From Siphonodentalium dalli (Eukaryota > Mollusca > Scaphopoda > Gadilida > Siphonodentaliidae), in contig CP136062.1 in the NCBI GenBank assembly GCA_032622095.1, positions 11,619,710 through 11,683,709 of the forward strand: DNA of 64,000 bases, given 5' to 3'. The notes below the pieces were generated by a model. It saw only the letters and a program-made list of their open reading frames with translations. It searched no databases and had not been told where the DNA came from. The first letter of the stretch is position 1. Each line of letters opens with the position of its first letter. Of this stretch, positions 34,591-47,541 are shown one piece after another. The position numbers and the translations under genes are program-made.

Positions 34591-34968
34591 AAGGTACTCA
34601 ATCCGATAAAACTCCTCTCAATTACTATTTCAATGGCTTCAGGGGCCAAAAATATTTGATTCGAGTCGAGGAAGCCACCCATCAAAGCTCAGATTTATTA
34701 GATATCGATTTTAGAAATCTATTATTTTTCATTATCGGGAATACTTGCTGTCCCAGAAGTTTGCCGAAAATATACTCTCGATACTAAATTCCATCGAACA
34801 AAATGTTGCTATACAACACATTTTGGGCAATTATATACGACATTTCACAGTCGTTAGCAATATTTTTGGATAATTAATCGATTCTAATAACTAAAGTGAC
34901 CTTTGATAAAATGTTGTTGTTGTTGGAATCTGTTGAGATGGGGACACTCTGATCGGATTGAGTACCTT
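34591..34968. mobile_element. TA MITE (second locus)
   Basis: Same 378-bp insertion and the same flanking TA as at 20002-20379. Confidence 0.8.
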
Positions 34969-35557
34969 TAGTTGCGTTTTCAGTGGATTTAATTTGATTC
35001 TGCATTTGGAACACAATTTTTCTAGGTTATATATATGAACACTTGATGTATAGAGTCATTTGGGTATGATGAAATAGTCAGAGTCGACTTCATACTTAGT
35101 CTGTACCCTGCATATTTAATCACTCAATAATCACTGCATGATGGTTGTGTTGTTTCAACATTTTAACTTCACACATTTTCGACAGTGACATGCAGTAAGC
35201 TGTCACCTCTAATCAGTCTACCGCTATACTAGACCTATTACTAATTAAGACATGTAGGCTAAGTGTGGTCCCTAATCCGAAACCACGAGTATGCTTTTCG
35301 TGAAGCAATGGGCGAAAGATATTGCACAGTAAGCTTTTCTCGAAACAGTGCGCGGTAGATTCTACCACTCACTCCATCTCTCAAATACAAGTTAAAACGT
35401 TAAAATAACCTTACAAATTCGCAACTGAAGACTGTCTACTACTATAGTTTATGTATTAAATCAACCCCCACCTGCCCATGTGCATAATAACTGTTTAATT
35501 TGTACCGCGCACTTCCGCGTAGTTCTGCGCAGTTCCGCGCACTGTTTCGAGGTGCCG

Positions 35558-35768
35558 TTTGAGACAGCGTCTTTTATTCTCATTTTTGCAGTTATCATAC
35601 AGTGATCTGAAAGTTGTTGGTTGTAAGAGCCAACCTTAAAACAAACTATTTCCTTTAAAATATTAGGGCTGCATATGCAGTAGTCATCAATTGCGGATCC
35701 GTTGTAGCCATGATATGTAATTTTCCCCATGGAGTCCCCCAACGTTCTCCCGTTTAAAATATAACGTC
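35558..35768 (-). pseudogene. LINE endonuclease domain fragment (C-terminal part)
   Basis: The minus strand encodes ILNGRTLGDSMGKI, TYHGYNGSAIDDYCIC and SYNQQLSDHCMITAKMRI. These match the end of the APE-type endonuclease domain of non-LTR retrotransposons, with the SxIDY-like and SDH motifs. An in-frame stop lies just upstream (near 35769), and the downstream side stops exactly at the end of the long-TIR element (35557). No reverse transcriptase is nearby. It is a dead fragment. Confidence 0.75.
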
Positions 35769-36231
35769 AAAATGACAAGTCACTGAAGGTCGAATAGTTC
35801 ACCGGATTCTGGTAAATAACATCCGTTTTGTTTATTTCTTGTTTTTAATTTACCACTTACCGGAAATGATGAACTTGTGCATTTAGCGTGGGTCTTTCAT
35901 TGCCCTTTTTCAGTTTAATTCTGCACTTATTTCAAGTGTCAACAATTGGTACGGTATACTCCAGTAACAATATTCAGTTCTAGTTGACATAAACACAATT
36001 TTAATACGGCACTTTGCTGTTGGGTGTGTGCCTTGTGACGTAAAATTTGCCACAAAAATAGTAGAAATAAAATCGCATTTGCCTTAGAACTGTGAGTGTG
36101 ACGTACACTCGACGTTCTAAACTTCTATTGTATAATTTCAAGATAATCGCGTGTTATTCAAATTACCCGCTTGGTGAAGTATTATTACTATTAACAAAAA
36201 TTCCAATTTATTTTTGCCGCTGTTCTTTGAA
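35769..36231. other. intergenic, no gene seen
   Basis: No recognised gene, repeat or RNA. It lies between the LINE fragment and the nested element cluster. Confidence 0.35.
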
Positions 36232-36387
36232 ATCAACAGGTCGGGCACACATGCAAAATGGTCTATTTAGCTCATTTCGTCTATCATAGCCCGGTTGAGT
36301 TATGTTTTTAATGTGATTTACACGCCTCTGTCGATTGCGGACAATAGAAAATACGACACAAGAATCGATGTTCATTAGTTGCCTACC

Positions 36388-36729
36388 GCTATACTTAAAG
36401 TAATTGACCACCAATAACGTGGTGTCACCCCGTTAATATGGCGGTACTATACCGCGGTATCCTCCAATACCGCGGTACTGATACCGCTTGTTAACGCGAA
36501 CAAGTATGTGTGAGTAAATACCTCCCCTAAAAGAGTTCCATGAAAATCACCGCGGTATTCAACAAAATTAATGCGGTGCCCGCTAAAAGACCACGGTATC
36601 ATTATCGCCCAATACCGTAACTCCACGCCATGACCGTCTCGATACCGCTACCGTTTATTACCGGTATCACCGCGGTCATGACCGGGGTATCACCCCGTTT
36701 TTCTGGTCAATTACTTTGAGAATAGCGGG
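36388..36729. mobile_element. MITE rich in CCGCGGTAT, 4-bp duplication
   Basis: TACC flanks it (36384-36387, 36730-36733), and the opposite arm of the outer element (about 39571-39578) shows the uninterrupted site. Ends: CTATACTTAAAGTAATTGACC against CTATTCTCAAAGTAATTGAC. The interior repeats ATACCGCGGTAT-like palindromes about ten times. Confidence 0.75.
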
Positions 36730-36808
36730 TACCACTCGGATGTCTACAAAGAAACAAACAACTCCACCACTCACCACGGATTAAGCGCAATTAGCGAGTT
36801 TTTAATTA

Positions 36809-38859
36809 GGCCTAAAAAAAAAAATACCTTTGTTTTCCCTAACGGAGCTGAAAAATATAGGTGCGGGCGAGCGGGAATTTTTTTGGTTTTTTTTGTGGAA
36901 ATCTCCCAAAAGTTCTCACTTTCCCATGTATATATACATGTCAGGGACTCATTTTCAACGTTTCCTTTGAATCCAAGTCCAACCTACTGCATTTAACGAC
37001 AACGTTGTCCGTAAAACCCGTATGGTGTTCTTGATACACGTGTAAAAACTTCTTAGCATGTGAAACTACGGTAAATTTGTTTACCGCGTCCATGAGAGAA
37101 CATTTTAGAAACTTTAGCCCTAACACACTGCTGCTAACCATGGTTTGTGACGCCATGACATAGGTGAATATTCCTGTTTTGATGGAAGATTTTAGTGATG
37201 AGCCGATTGTCAAATAGAGCTATGCGCCGATTATTTGAGATCACAATCGGCCGATTCAGGTGCCGATTCCGATTATTGTAATAATTATACCAGAATATGT
37301 TATATGTGTTATATAATACTTAGAATTAGAAGCAAGCAACAACCGTAGTAATATGCCAGCACACAGTATATATACCGGTACATAAGTATACGTTTGGGTA
37401 AGTATATAGGTAGGCATGGGCGGACTTGTGATTGAATACAGGCACATGTCCTGCAGAGGCTGTGGTACCGGTACGTGTGTGTATTTATTGTAATGTATTT
37501 TATCGACGATGCAATGTATTAACTTACCCATGTATTCTAGGCTATTCGACAACAAATAGTTTGAAAGTTTGATGTAGCCACGTGCATGACGACATATCAA
37601 TGGCCCGTTTTTGATAACAATTCATCAAACGGCATTTTTCTTTGACCCCAATTCAAAGACATCACATCAAAGGAAATGAGCCGACTGAACTAGTTGCAAG
37701 TTACACCATGTTCATGTCAATTTCGCAGACACGATTTGATTGTCGATTTCGGCATGGTCATCAAAATAATCATTGTTGAATTTGGTGGTGACCTATACAT
37801 GACGTCACACGAGGCTGACTGGATGGAATGACATTGTCTTAGACTATTTAAAGTTAATCATTAATGGAAAGTTGTGTTGGGTGAAAGACTTTGAAAAGAT
37901 TAATTACAGATAGTAAAATTAATAAATAAATTTCTTTAATATCTGACTATTAATGCTTGTACGGTTTTTATTCCTGCGTCCTGACAACTGATACACATGT
38001 TATAAATATGCTCAATTTAATTGAACAAACAGTGAAGTCAGCTGCGCAATTAAATGTCACGTGACATGCACTTTCGGTTTCTACAGTTTATACCTGTTTT
38101 ACGCTGTGTGTACTATATAGATAGATTTGTTGTGTTGCGTATGCATACATTTTGATTTTTGATAGTCTGACACATAAATCAAAATGTCTACACGTTGACG
38201 AACAATAAAGTTACGTATCGTGTAGATGAGTCCCATGAGATGTAATTTGTGTACATCATCATATAATTTATGATTACGCGCAATTACAGCGTCATCATCG
38301 TAGCCTGGCTCTAACCCAAAGTGTCACATGCTTCCCGGCGATCCCCACTGTAATATATTGTTCAAACATAGACCCAGGTACGGCCGGTGTATTGAAGAGG
38401 AGATGGTTGTATATCAAGTTTGTGTTTGGTTAATCATTTCCCCATGTTTACTGGTCATTTATTCAACAAAACATCGTCATATTTTAAAACAGTTTATTGA
38501 AGAAAAACAAGCACCTGATTTCTATTTAGACAATCGGAAATGCCGATGTTGAAACCCGAGTACCGATTGTCATCCGATGGGCCACAATCGGCCGATTCCG
38601 ATTATCGGCTCATCACTAGAAGATTTAAACGAAAACGATGTATTTTTTATTTTCCGTGGTCGCCGCCATTTTACGAAATGCGCCCGGACGTCGAGTCATT
38701 AGAAACGGGGCCTATTATAAAGCGACGAACTGAGACAAACAGCGTTGGCAGCTATTTTCTTTTATTTTGGAAAAAAAAAATTAAATTTTTTTTTTGGTGC
38801 GGGAGGTTTTAATAGGTGCGGGCGGGTTAGGGGAAACAAAGGTATTTTTTTTTTAGGCC
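36809..38859. mobile_element. PIF/Harbinger-like element, TTA duplication, split by a hAT
   Basis: TTA at 36806-36808 and 38860-38862. Ends GGCCTAAAAAAAAAAATACC and inverse, with GTTTTCCCTAAC within the repeat. Without the hAT it would be about 620 bp. Same family as 19205-19701. Confidence 0.72.
37193..38618. mobile_element. hAT element, 1,426 bp, non-autonomous
   Basis: GAAGATTT stands at 37185-37192 and 38619-38626, an 8-bp duplication. Termini TAGTGATGAGCCGAT, with further subterminal CAATCGGCCGATTC repeats in both orientations. Short frames inside have no recognisable transposase. Confidence 0.87.
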
Positions 38860-39730
38860 TTAAGGCTTAATATACTGACATCTGGTAGCATGTTTTGTGA
38901 AACAATCGGAGTTTTTGGAAAAAGTAGAAAGTTAGCCATTTGTATTCACACGACATATCTTTTTGAAGGTCAAGAGCATTTACTCGATATGTCTTACCTG
39001 ATTGGGTAAAGCGAACAACTTCACTCGGAGACGACAGTTTGTGAAATGTCACCAGACCACCATGAAGAGAAGTGAATGTACGGTAACACGAGAGGTCACC
39101 AACTCAAAATCGAGGTAAACGTGGGTTGCATGTGATTTTGCAAGGGATGAATAAAATAAATGCGTGAATTTCGCACTGCTGGTGGTTGATTACTGGAATG
39201 TCATAATAAATAGCCAATTCTGGTTTCAACATTGGTAATCTGGCGATCCCATAATAATGGTAGTCAGTGTGGCTTTCCATACATTCAGACGAGTACGTTG
39301 GCATTTAAATTTCATTAAATACATACCTTTCAGTCAGGATTATCTGCAGCCAATCAAAATTGCGCTTTCAGAATACTTCGATATCCCTTACAAGATGGTG
39401 CTTTGTGAAATTTTGTTGACGATTTATTGTCGCATTTGAACAGAAAATAAGCGATTTTAGTGCCTCTCCTTATGGTAAATTATGAAAATAATGTTAACTT
39501 CAACTTCTTCAAAAAATATATAATCCGTGGTTAGTCGTGGAGTTATTTGTTTCTTTGTAGACATCCGAGTGGTAGGCAACTAATGAACATCGATTCTTGT
39601 GTCGTATTTTCGTTCTATTGTCTGCAATCGGCAGAGGCGTGTAAATCACATTAAAAACGTAGCTCAATCGGGCTATGATAGACGAAATGAGCTAAATAGA
39701 CAATTTTGCATGTGTGCCCGACCTGATCAA

Positions 39731-40081
39731 TGTAAAAGCCATCTTTGGTCACTAGGACGTAACAACTACAGATACAGAATATGTAGTCGAAAATCTACAG
39801 GATACGAAAGATATACATACAATGTATAGTCAATTTTGGACTACAGAATATGATGAACAGAGTGAAAGGACGAAAGGATAGTTCAGCCTCAATTTGAGCT
39901 GCAACTTTGATACGTTTGCCATCTGTATTCCCAGAACCATAGGCATATTGAATCAACCATCGATACCATAATCAGTGCTCTGAAAACAATTCCAGTAGCA
40001 AAATCTGAAAAATGTGTACGGTACTGAGTGATTTTCGTACCTCTGCTCCTCTCGTAATGTCATGTCCAGGGATGACACTAT
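39731..40081. other. intergenic, no gene seen
   Basis: Short spacer between two nested elements. Nothing recognised. Confidence 0.35.
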
Positions 40082-40088
40082 GCTAAGC

Positions 40089-42019
40089 CAGGGTTTCCGC
40101 CAGGCCGGCTGCGGGTCCGTCCCACGGACCCATTCCCCCCGTCGGTCGTTGCATGAAATCCCGCTCATACACAAATAAATGACGTTATTAAAAACTTTTT
40201 CAGTCTTGTCTGTCAACAGGCTATATATCTACACTTATTTTCATTAATATTGACAAAATTAAATCGACACAGTCCATCTCCCGGAAAAAACAATAAGAAA
40301 GAGCATGTCAAATAGCGATATTAGATACAGCGTAATACATGCCGCGGTAACATCAAAGAAAATGCCGGACTGTTGAGTGCGGATATTTTTGTGCACGGGA
40401 TTCCATGGATGAAACTATTCACTCTCAAAGACCCTGTGCTATCGTACGATTACGACCCCGTGCTATCATATGATTACATAATTGGATCAAAGAACACCCA
40501 ATTGCTGAGTCGGGGGGATATTTTTATGCACGGGATTTTCGTGGATGAAACTACTCAATGCTGATCATTTATCTTATTGCTGTATTACCATTTGTTTTTT
40601 ATTTCGATGTACAGGTAAGAGATATTCCTGAAAAATACATGTGATTCTCTACGTGTGTTGATTATTATGCATATATTGCCATGCATACTTAACAAAATCC
40701 CAAAGTTAGTTATTTCACAATAATACGGAACCTGTCCCAAATCAGCCTTTATAGCGGGAATTCATAGTGCATGAGAACACCATTCATTTGAGCCATATTA
40801 CATGCATGGAGGATAAACACGAACACATACTCTTGAGTGCCTAATAAAAGTACAGGGTGGAATAATAGTACAGGTTGGAAAATGTCGCGTAACTGAATAA
40901 TAGTACAGGGCGGAATAAACGTACAGACTGGAAATATTAGTACCATACATCCCAACAAAACGCACCATTTGACTGGTTTACTGATGCCATGTGACAGAAA
41001 TAGTTTCGATGGATAGCCAGGTCTGTGAATCTACAGTGTGCTGATCACTGTCAACAATCAGAGTTCATTTATCTATGAATAACACAATTTAAGATTGGTG
41101 AATTATATCTTTTGGTTAATTTAATTAACGTACAGGACCAAATAACGATCGTACAGGTGGGAATTTTACCTCGATTTTAATAATCGTACATGTATGTTTA
41201 TTAGGCACTCAAGAGTACCCCCCCCCCCAATTTGGAGATAAAGTCAAAGTAAGGTCAATAATAGTTTCGTTGTCCCGCCTGGGTCCCCAAGCACAATAAT
41301 CAACGACGCACATGTTCACATTTCCCACCAAAAACTCAATTATATTTTATAACACGCTGGCTAAAACTATGTTCTATAGCTACAGTCATCAGTTGTTGGA
41401 CTAATACAGACTATTGAACAAGCTACGCGTTCCGGGTGAAAGATTTCGCTACCATTTGTATTTCGCCGCTATAAATATCTCCTGCAGACAAACCCTGCAG
41501 TATGACGTCACCGCGCACAAATAGTTTTACGATTGACAGAATATATAATCCTGTCAGTTTCATTTTCACTGACGCTACTTGAAATTCTAAGAAATACTTT
41601 ATTCAATTCTCCTTGCTAGGTATTATTGGTCAATGCGTAGATGCTTTTTAGTGTTTAGATTCATTATATATACTAGTACCTCTTGGAATCTTATTGTAAG
41701 TTATAAATTTGTAGACACTGTATTAAACTCGTAGCTCGTTCATTTATATAGTCTTCAATCAGACGGCAGTCTTACGTACGTAATTAAATGACTAACTATT
41801 TGGATACCATCAACAGTATTAATGCACCCACGGAAATTATCGACTTGCATAATATACGTAGCTTTGGATTGCTTTGTGGGACACTCAGGTGCAAGGAAAT
41901 GGCTTCTTTTCAGTGTCAAATAAAAAAAATTTCGCCCGACAGAATGAACCATGGTCGTCCCGTTGCGTTATGTGTTTCCCCAATACGGACTCATTAATTC
42001 TCCCCTGGCGGAAACCCTG
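40089..42019. mobile_element. hAT-like element, 1.93 kb
   Basis: Termini CAGGGTTTCCGCCAGG and exact inverse, flanked by GCTAAGC (40082-40088, 42020-42026; seven bases match). The tip CAGGG and duplication size fit hAT. It contains a nested TA MITE (40830-41215) and a diverged tandem pair around GATATTTTTGTGCACGGGAT (40381 and 40517). No transposase frame. Confidence 0.78.
40830..41215. mobile_element. TA MITE, 386 bp
   Basis: Ends CTCTTGAGTGCCTAATAAA and inverse, flanked by TA (40828-40829, 41216-41217). Internal repeats of GTACAGGGTGGAATAA. A run of Cs follows the right end. Confidence 0.75.
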
Positions 42020-42117
42020 GCTAAGCACAACATCAATTTGGGAGCTGACACTAATGGCTGTCCCGTGTGCAACAATGTATGCACGTTAAACTTTTCTACC
42101 ATGGCAAAGAAGTCATA

Positions 42118-44687
42118 CAGTTCAGAAAGAGTGTGCTGTAAGGAAAACACTCAACACGGTGGGGATATTTTTGGGAGAGTGATTCACGGTGGACCACTCA
42201 ACAGCGTGGGCTTTGGTGGAGAGGATTAGGAAGGCGCTATTGTCTAATCAACAAGGTGATGGCAGTTTCTTCCCACCTCACAACATATCACCGTGAAACA
42301 CGGTGGATTGCCGACAATCGCCGCGAAACCCTTATATTCGCAACCGGAATAGCATTGCATTTTCCACCATTTACTTTTTATTTGTTTTCATTGTTTTCAT
42401 TTTAAATTGAAAAAGCCAACATAGTAATGTAAAATTAAAATTAGCTGTATGGAAGACTTTATTGTACTGTGGCCCGTTAGTGTGCATCGCGCACATTTTT
42501 ATCTCTTAAACTTTTTGACATGTTGACTTGAGAAAAAAACCAATCATAATGTTTTCAGTTTCAACTTCTTGCTCAAGTTAAAGGCACTTGTTGTTTTGAA
42601 AGTCAAAATTATGATCGATTTTAATACATCGCGGATCATGGATCAGCATATGCCGAAAAGTACGCTAAAAATTGTTATACATGAACGGCCTCTTTCTAGT
42701 TGTATTAATTATTGTGATTACATACAGATAATTCCCAGTTAGTCTAGTCATTACATGGTACAAATAAAGAGCGTTTATTTCACTTATCTGCGAAAACTGA
42801 GTACAGCTCGTAAATATCTCTGACATTATCAAATACATGTTTTGTTCAGAGCAGGTGCAACTAAATATATCGCGTATTTATCAACATATTGTAATAATAA
42901 TATCATTTTCAAACTTTAGTAAAACTAACACCGTTATATCACCCACCAGGTTACCCCGAGTCACCTTTCCAATTTTGGTTTAATGATCTTTATTTGCATC
43001 CAATTTTCCTGGGATCCATGTGCATGTACATAGATTCTCAGTATCAATTAAAGTCATTCGTGTGCGGAAATATGCAACTATATACTTATTGTATAAGCTC
43101 TGTTAATGTTAAACTTTTTATCTGTATGTATGCGCGTTTATATATCGCATGTCTGTGTCTAATGTGGATGTTGTGTGGTTTGGGGTTACTCGTTCACCAT
43201 CATTACATCATTGTGTCTACACAAAGAGGGCACACTAGAAAACTACAGGATGCTCGGGTATTCAGCTAACTGAATTTGACCGCTGTTATGTAATATTGCG
43301 GATCGCAACTGTTTTTTTAATTCCTATCTGATTTTCATGATATAATAAAATCTATTTTTGTGAAGGATTTAACTTCCGAATTGCGACGGACCGATTTCGT
43401 GGTATCCAAATGATATGTTGCAGGTTAAAATCCGATGGTAAATTGGTTAAACATGTTTTTAACCAATAATGATATATATACGTCTATATAACCATACTGT
43501 AGACACGAGAGTATGGCAAATACAATTGTTGAGTCATAATAAAGGGCATTTTAAATTTTAAATATTCGATATGTATTCATCGCGTTCGAGTCAGCCGAGG
43601 CTTATACACGCATAAATTATTTTAAAATATAAATTAACTCTATTTTACTCTGGATGGACCTCAGTATTCCCCAACATCAACCATACGTTGCCCATTAATT
43701 TGTGTCTTAGCAATAAAGCATTCATTCATTTCATATAGACATAATTCGGAAGCTCGAGTTAGCCAGGACCGCTTAATTGTGAAACAATATAATCTGCATT
43801 CTGACTGGCAAAGTGAACACTACATGTAAATGTAGCTCATATGGTTCTGAGTGATACTCGCACCCTATGCCGCTACGCAGCGCAGCAATGGGGATAATTA
43901 ATTTTGACACCTCGTATAGACTTGGCGGAACTTTCAAAGGTTATGTAAGAACTAACTGACACCCATTATACTACCGTTGTCTGAAATAACACGGACACAG
44001 TCGCAGTCTATATATAAACATAGCTATGTATATGTGATTCCTAGTGGTCACAGACATTTTGTTTTATTATTTTTAGCTAGTATATATATTTACACTATAC
44101 ACCCGTTTCATCCACTTCATGTTATTATACACCCATAGCATGATAATCATTAAAATTCAAAAGTGGGTTGTAGTGAAGTAGTTCCGCCCCTTCCAAATCC
44201 TCCAGGGTTAAATCCAAAACCCCAATAAATAAAAAAAACAAAAACATATACGCTTGCTGAATCAGACTTCCCTCGGGAGAGTTTATGTATGCATTGATGT
44301 GGGGGCCTGAACAAATGAAAGAGGGAATGTTATCTATATTTGCGTTTCACGCATATTTCGATCTTTTAAACATTTTGCTAAACAAGATAGCATTATTAAA
44401 AATAAATTAAAACAAATTTAATTGTTTTAATGGACTTGGATCATTATATTATTCATATATATGTGTGTAATTAATACGAAATTTGCGCTTAAAATTTGAA
44501 ATAAGTGATCGAGGGACGGAAGAAATCCATACAATAACAACACCGACAAGTCACCCGGACGTTTGTTTATTCAACTTAATCCGATCCACTCGGGTTCACC
44601 GTGGAAAAATCACCGTGATTCACGGTGGGCTTAGTGGGGTTCCCACCGTGTTGAGTGTTTTCCTTATACCACACTCTTTCTATACTG
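42118..44687. mobile_element. TA/CAGT element, 2.57 kb, no transposase found
   Basis: TA at 42116-42117 and 44688-44689. Ends CAGTTCAGAAAGAGTGTG and, inverted, CAGTATAGAAAGAGTGTG, then AAGGAAAACACTCAACACGG in both arms. CAGT termini with TA duplication fit Tc1/mariner or a MITE mobilised by it. The interior has only short frames and AT-rich DNA. Confidence 0.75.
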
Positions 44688-44689
44688 TA

Positions 44690-47120
44690 GGTTCCGCCAA
44701 AAATCCTGGACAAATTGGCTAAACTGCTTATAATGCCCTATATGGGAGCTAGCAGTGACACATAACAAATAAGAGACTTGGTGGGGGGAGCTTATTGGCT
44801 CAGTTGATTTCTGGGCCAACCTCTGAGTTACACATATTCCCTAAATAATTGTCCCTTTTAACTCGGTCCTCAGCCATTAACAACGCGGTGGTAACTCAGT
44901 CGTTGCATTGATAACGCTTTGAATTTACCTTGAAATTCAGCAGACAGCGTGGAGGTTTAACGCAGACTGCATTTACATTAAATGAGTAACGTTAAGGATC
45001 AACACTTATGTGCCGAAAAGTATTATCTACAGATGATCAGTGGTCGATTTAACAATTTAACTTTGTATAGCATGTTGTAGGACTGCATATATTTTGTATA
45101 GCATTCCCAACCAATAGATGTTTTTTTAATGAAATTTGATCAGCAGAAATTGGATATTCAATAGGCTTAGTAACAGTATCTGTAATCCAATTGACTATAA
45201 TTCCCGTTGTTTATTTTGATGTGGTTAATATGCACAATGCATGCCTGTTCCTACTATCATACCATGAACTGAAGGTTTCTATAATTTTGCCATGTAAGAC
45301 AATGTCAATATATAATATTTGGATTTAAATTCCACTCACTACTAGTACATCCAACACTGTGGACCTCCCTTGAAATTGACTATCCGTTCATTGAAAATGA
45401 TGAATCTATATAAAAATCAAGACCAGAATGTGCTTCAGAATGAAACAATAAAGAGTGTTTTTGTGTTGTAAGGTATTTTTTGCCCGCAAAGAATTTATGC
45501 ACCTAAGTAAAGTTCAAGTCTATTACACGCGTACAGCTTTTGAATAATAGAAGTTTTAAACAAAGCTGTGGCAGCATGGCCCTTTGATCGATCGAGCATG
45601 AAACTTGAATGCGAATCTCGTGGAGAAAGTGACAATAAGTAGTCATATTCGCTCAAGCAACATGCAGGTAATGCCCTAATTAATCGACTGACTGCAGATA
45701 CAGTAGCAAAAATTGTTGATTGCTACAAAGTCCACGTTCCCAATTCCTGAATAATGCTGACATAATTTGCATGCAGCTGTGGGTTGAGAGATACAGATGA
45801 AAAAATAACCGTGATCATAAAGATGCAATATAATTGCATGTGTACACACGGCTAATGACTGTATCAAAATTATATTATTTCATTCAAATTTATAGATAAG
45901 AGTTAATTTGTTCAGCTCATTAGTCAGGTGAATGAACTTACAGTAACTTCAGTTCAAAGTACCGACTTGTTTATTTCCGCACGGAATAAAATGTTTCGTC
46001 TTGCATTTTCACTTTTAATTCACATCAATTCAAATAAAATGGACAATTATTCTAAGACAATTGACAATACATTAAAGGTGACAAAAGTCACTTGCAACGG
46101 TTTTTATACCTTTGACATTGTACATGTACATATCAAATTACATGTACAACGTTTGCAACAAAGATTCATGCATGTGTCCGGCGCTGTCTTGAATTCGGAT
46201 ACATCGATCCCAAGTTCACAACCGGGGGTTTTATTTACTTTTTTATGGTTTTGTAGTTATTATGTATGCAACAATACTGTATGGGTTTATAATAAAATGA
46301 TGCATGGTTATACATCCATTGAATAAAAGAGGCGACATGGTTCGTTTATGGGTCGACGATGTGCATGTGCAATAGACCGGATATGAGCCGATTAGAGTTG
46401 TGCTAAATTAATCGGTTTTCCGTAAAACACCGAACCACTGAACCAGTGCACATCTTCCTTGTTATGCATGTGTTCCAATTCTGAGAATTTTCAACATACA
46501 AATATCTTTCCCCCTGAGCCAAAACTATATTTCTAACGGGTTGTGTAATCTTTATTCAGTTCATAATCTTGGCATATCGTTGAATATAGAAGAAATGCTC
46601 TAGATAGTGTATTTTATGTTGACTACTTTACGAAGAGAAAGGGAATGATTTATAATAATTTCTCTGTTGTCACCCCGGTAGCCGGAGTGGGTGATAGCAG
46701 AGGAGCCAATATATGTGTGTTTTCACACATGAACAAAATAAATAATGGAGAAAGGAATAGCCCAGACATCTAACAATTTGTTTCCCTCTGTACACAGATC
46801 ATCCATTGTGATATTTCCAGCTTCAGTCCAATGCTGGTGCCATAATATTCAAATGACACTATTTTTGCAACAACGAACCACCTGTTTTCACACATTTTGT
46901 GATCCAGAATAAACAAAGAGCATTATACTCGAGCATGGCTGACGCATTTCAGTGGATAATTTCACCCATACAGAGCCCCAGACAAACATGAGCAGACGAC
47001 ACTCTTCTATATGCTTCTATATTTGTGTGGGGATCCCTGCAGGGTAATGGATGTTTTTTATTTTATGTCCTAAAAATTGTAAGAAACATTTATTTAAAAA
47101 AAAATGATAAAAAATTGTTA
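44690..47120. other. intergenic DNA upstream of SF3A2
   Basis: No gene is recognised. The longest open frame (45928-46326, 132 codons, plus) shows no known motif and I do not call it. Near 45671 one end of the CAGTAATGCCCTAA MITE family is visible, and around 46970-47000 a relative of the GAGCAGACGACAC repeat unit found again at 53440 and 54545. Any 5' exon and promoter of SF3A2 could lie here or in 47.2-47.8 kb. Confidence 0.4.
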
Positions 47121-47197
47121 GGCCAATGCATTCTCTTATATATGCGAGGCAACATATGGTCGACTTTCATATATAAGAGAATGCATTGGCACAGGGT
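47121..47197. repeat. solo palindrome related to the TTAA MITE modules
   Basis: GCCAATGCATTCTCTTATAT and its inverse form a hairpin of about 75 bp, followed by ACAGGG as in the TTAA MITEs at 48329 and 50664. The left context is T/A-rich as in the interior of those MITEs, so this looks like a broken copy. Confidence 0.75.
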
Positions 47198-47541
47198 ATA
47201 TTCCATAATGAATTCCATGATACAAAAAAAATGACACTACTTTCTCAATCTGGGACCGGGTGATAGCAACTGTCTTATTTTTCTCTGTTCTTAACACAGG
47301 CCCCTGGGGAAAATTACTAAAATACCAATATAGACTATACCAGTGTAAAGGTTCCAATCATCAATTTTGGCTAAAAACCACACCCAACTATCAAAACCCT
47401 ACAAATTCTAGGAATCGATAATTCCCTTTGTTCGATTTCGCTGAGTTATATGTCAAATGAAAGGGAATTTTATTGCCAGTGAGACACACTGGGGGATATT
47501 TTGGTTGCAATTATCAAATTTGGGCCTGTATATAAGAATTA

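Larger units (their letters stand above)
33088..35557. mobile_element. long-TIR MULE-like element, second copy, 2.47 kb
   Basis: Same termini as 17428-20968, with the left ACTACACCA at 33079-33087. At the right end the expected ACTACACCA is absent and TTTGAGACAGCG follows instead. It lacks the 1,062-bp duplication of copy 1. It carries the same nested MITEs (33793-34290 and 34591-34968). Confidence 0.85.
36237..39725. mobile_element. outer element of a nest, long TIR, 5-bp duplication
   Basis: ATCAA stands at 36232-36236 and 39726-39730. The ends start CAGGTCGGGCACACATGC. The inverted similarity runs about 200 bp (36237-36387 and 36730-36780 against 39525-39725). Two later insertions sit inside it: 36388-36729, in the left arm, and 36809-38859. 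No transposase frame remains. Superfamily not assigned. Confidence 0.8.

Noticed and set aside
45928-46326. 132-codon frame upstream of SF3A2
   Set aside because: No recognisable motif, AT-rich composition like its surroundings, and no splice or promoter support.
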